This document shows, piece after piece, positions 5,680-5,685 of a stretch of DNA of 5,685 nucleotides. Numbering within the stretch: position 1 is the first letter of the stretch; every line of letters begins with the position of its first letter. The stretch is from Candidatus Poseidoniales archaeon (GTDB lineage: Archaea; Thermoplasmatota; Poseidoniia; Poseidoniales; Thalassarchaeaceae). Both the position numbers and the translations under genes were made by a program. Under the pieces are notes generated by a model, which worked only from the letters and a program-made list of their open reading frames with translations, was not told where the DNA came from and did not search any database. Location of the stretch: the NCBI GenBank assembly GCA_028821815.1, contig JAPKEY010000103.1, positions 1-5,685 on the forward strand, read 5' to 3'.

Positions 5680-5685
5680 ATGGCT
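5680..5685 (+). CDS. Possible first two codons of the next gene
   Basis: ATGGCT begins ten bases after the E1 stop and runs off the right edge. In 2-oxoacid dehydrogenase clusters the E1 beta gene often follows at this spacing. Only two codons are visible and there is no ribosome binding site, so this rests on position alone. Confidence 0.25.

Overview
The window is 5,685 bases, compact and gene-dense. One partial gene leaves by the left edge on the minus strand. Five complete genes lie on the plus strand, with short gaps or overlaps between them. No rRNA, tRNA, CRISPR array, insertion sequence or prophage gene is visible. Composition is mid-GC and the genes look alike in style, so nothing suggests recent transfer. 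Aerobic-type 2-oxoacid dehydrogenase, small spacers, acidic proteins and mixed translation initiation fit a free-living planktonic prokaryote. My best guess is a marine euryarchaeon of the Marine Group II (Poseidoniales) type. That is an impression from gene content: no marker in the window proves the lineage, or even the domain.

Left part (1-264): the 5' end of an unrecognised minus-strand membrane protein gene, then a roughly 100-base divergent spacer with a perfect 16-base palindromic element and AT-rich, TATA-like sequence. Next come trxB (265-1197), an NADPH-thioredoxin reductase, and, 9 bases later, a MoeZ/MOCS3-type E1-rhodanese fusion (1207-2322). These two probably form a thiol and sulfur-transfer transcription unit: TrxB supplies reducing power, and the E1-like enzyme activates a ubiquitin-like sulfur carrier and passes sulfur to it.

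Middle part (2323-4170): a 61-base spacer carries a perfect 7-bp hairpin ending three bases before the next start codon, and a six-codon mini-ORF. Then come an orphan response regulator (2384-3385) with an intact receiver domain and an unrecognised, highly charged helical C-terminal half, and a DedA/VTT-type membrane protein (3382-4170). The two overlap by ATGA, so they are probably translationally coupled. No partner kinase is present.

Right part (4171-5685): a possible 23-codon ORF bridges the membrane-protein stop codon and the start of a thiamine-diphosphate-dependent 2-oxoacid dehydrogenase E1 alpha-type subunit (4239-5669). That start is fixed by a perfect GGAGG ribosome binding site. 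The E1 has about 130 extra N-terminal residues and an unusual histidine-rich loop near the active site. An ATG six bases from the right edge may open the next gene, where E1 beta would be expected.

The parts most worth a second look are the unclassified response-regulator output domain coupled to the membrane protein, the hairpin just before its start codon, the bridging small ORF, and the extended E1. I see no clearly new multi-gene system.
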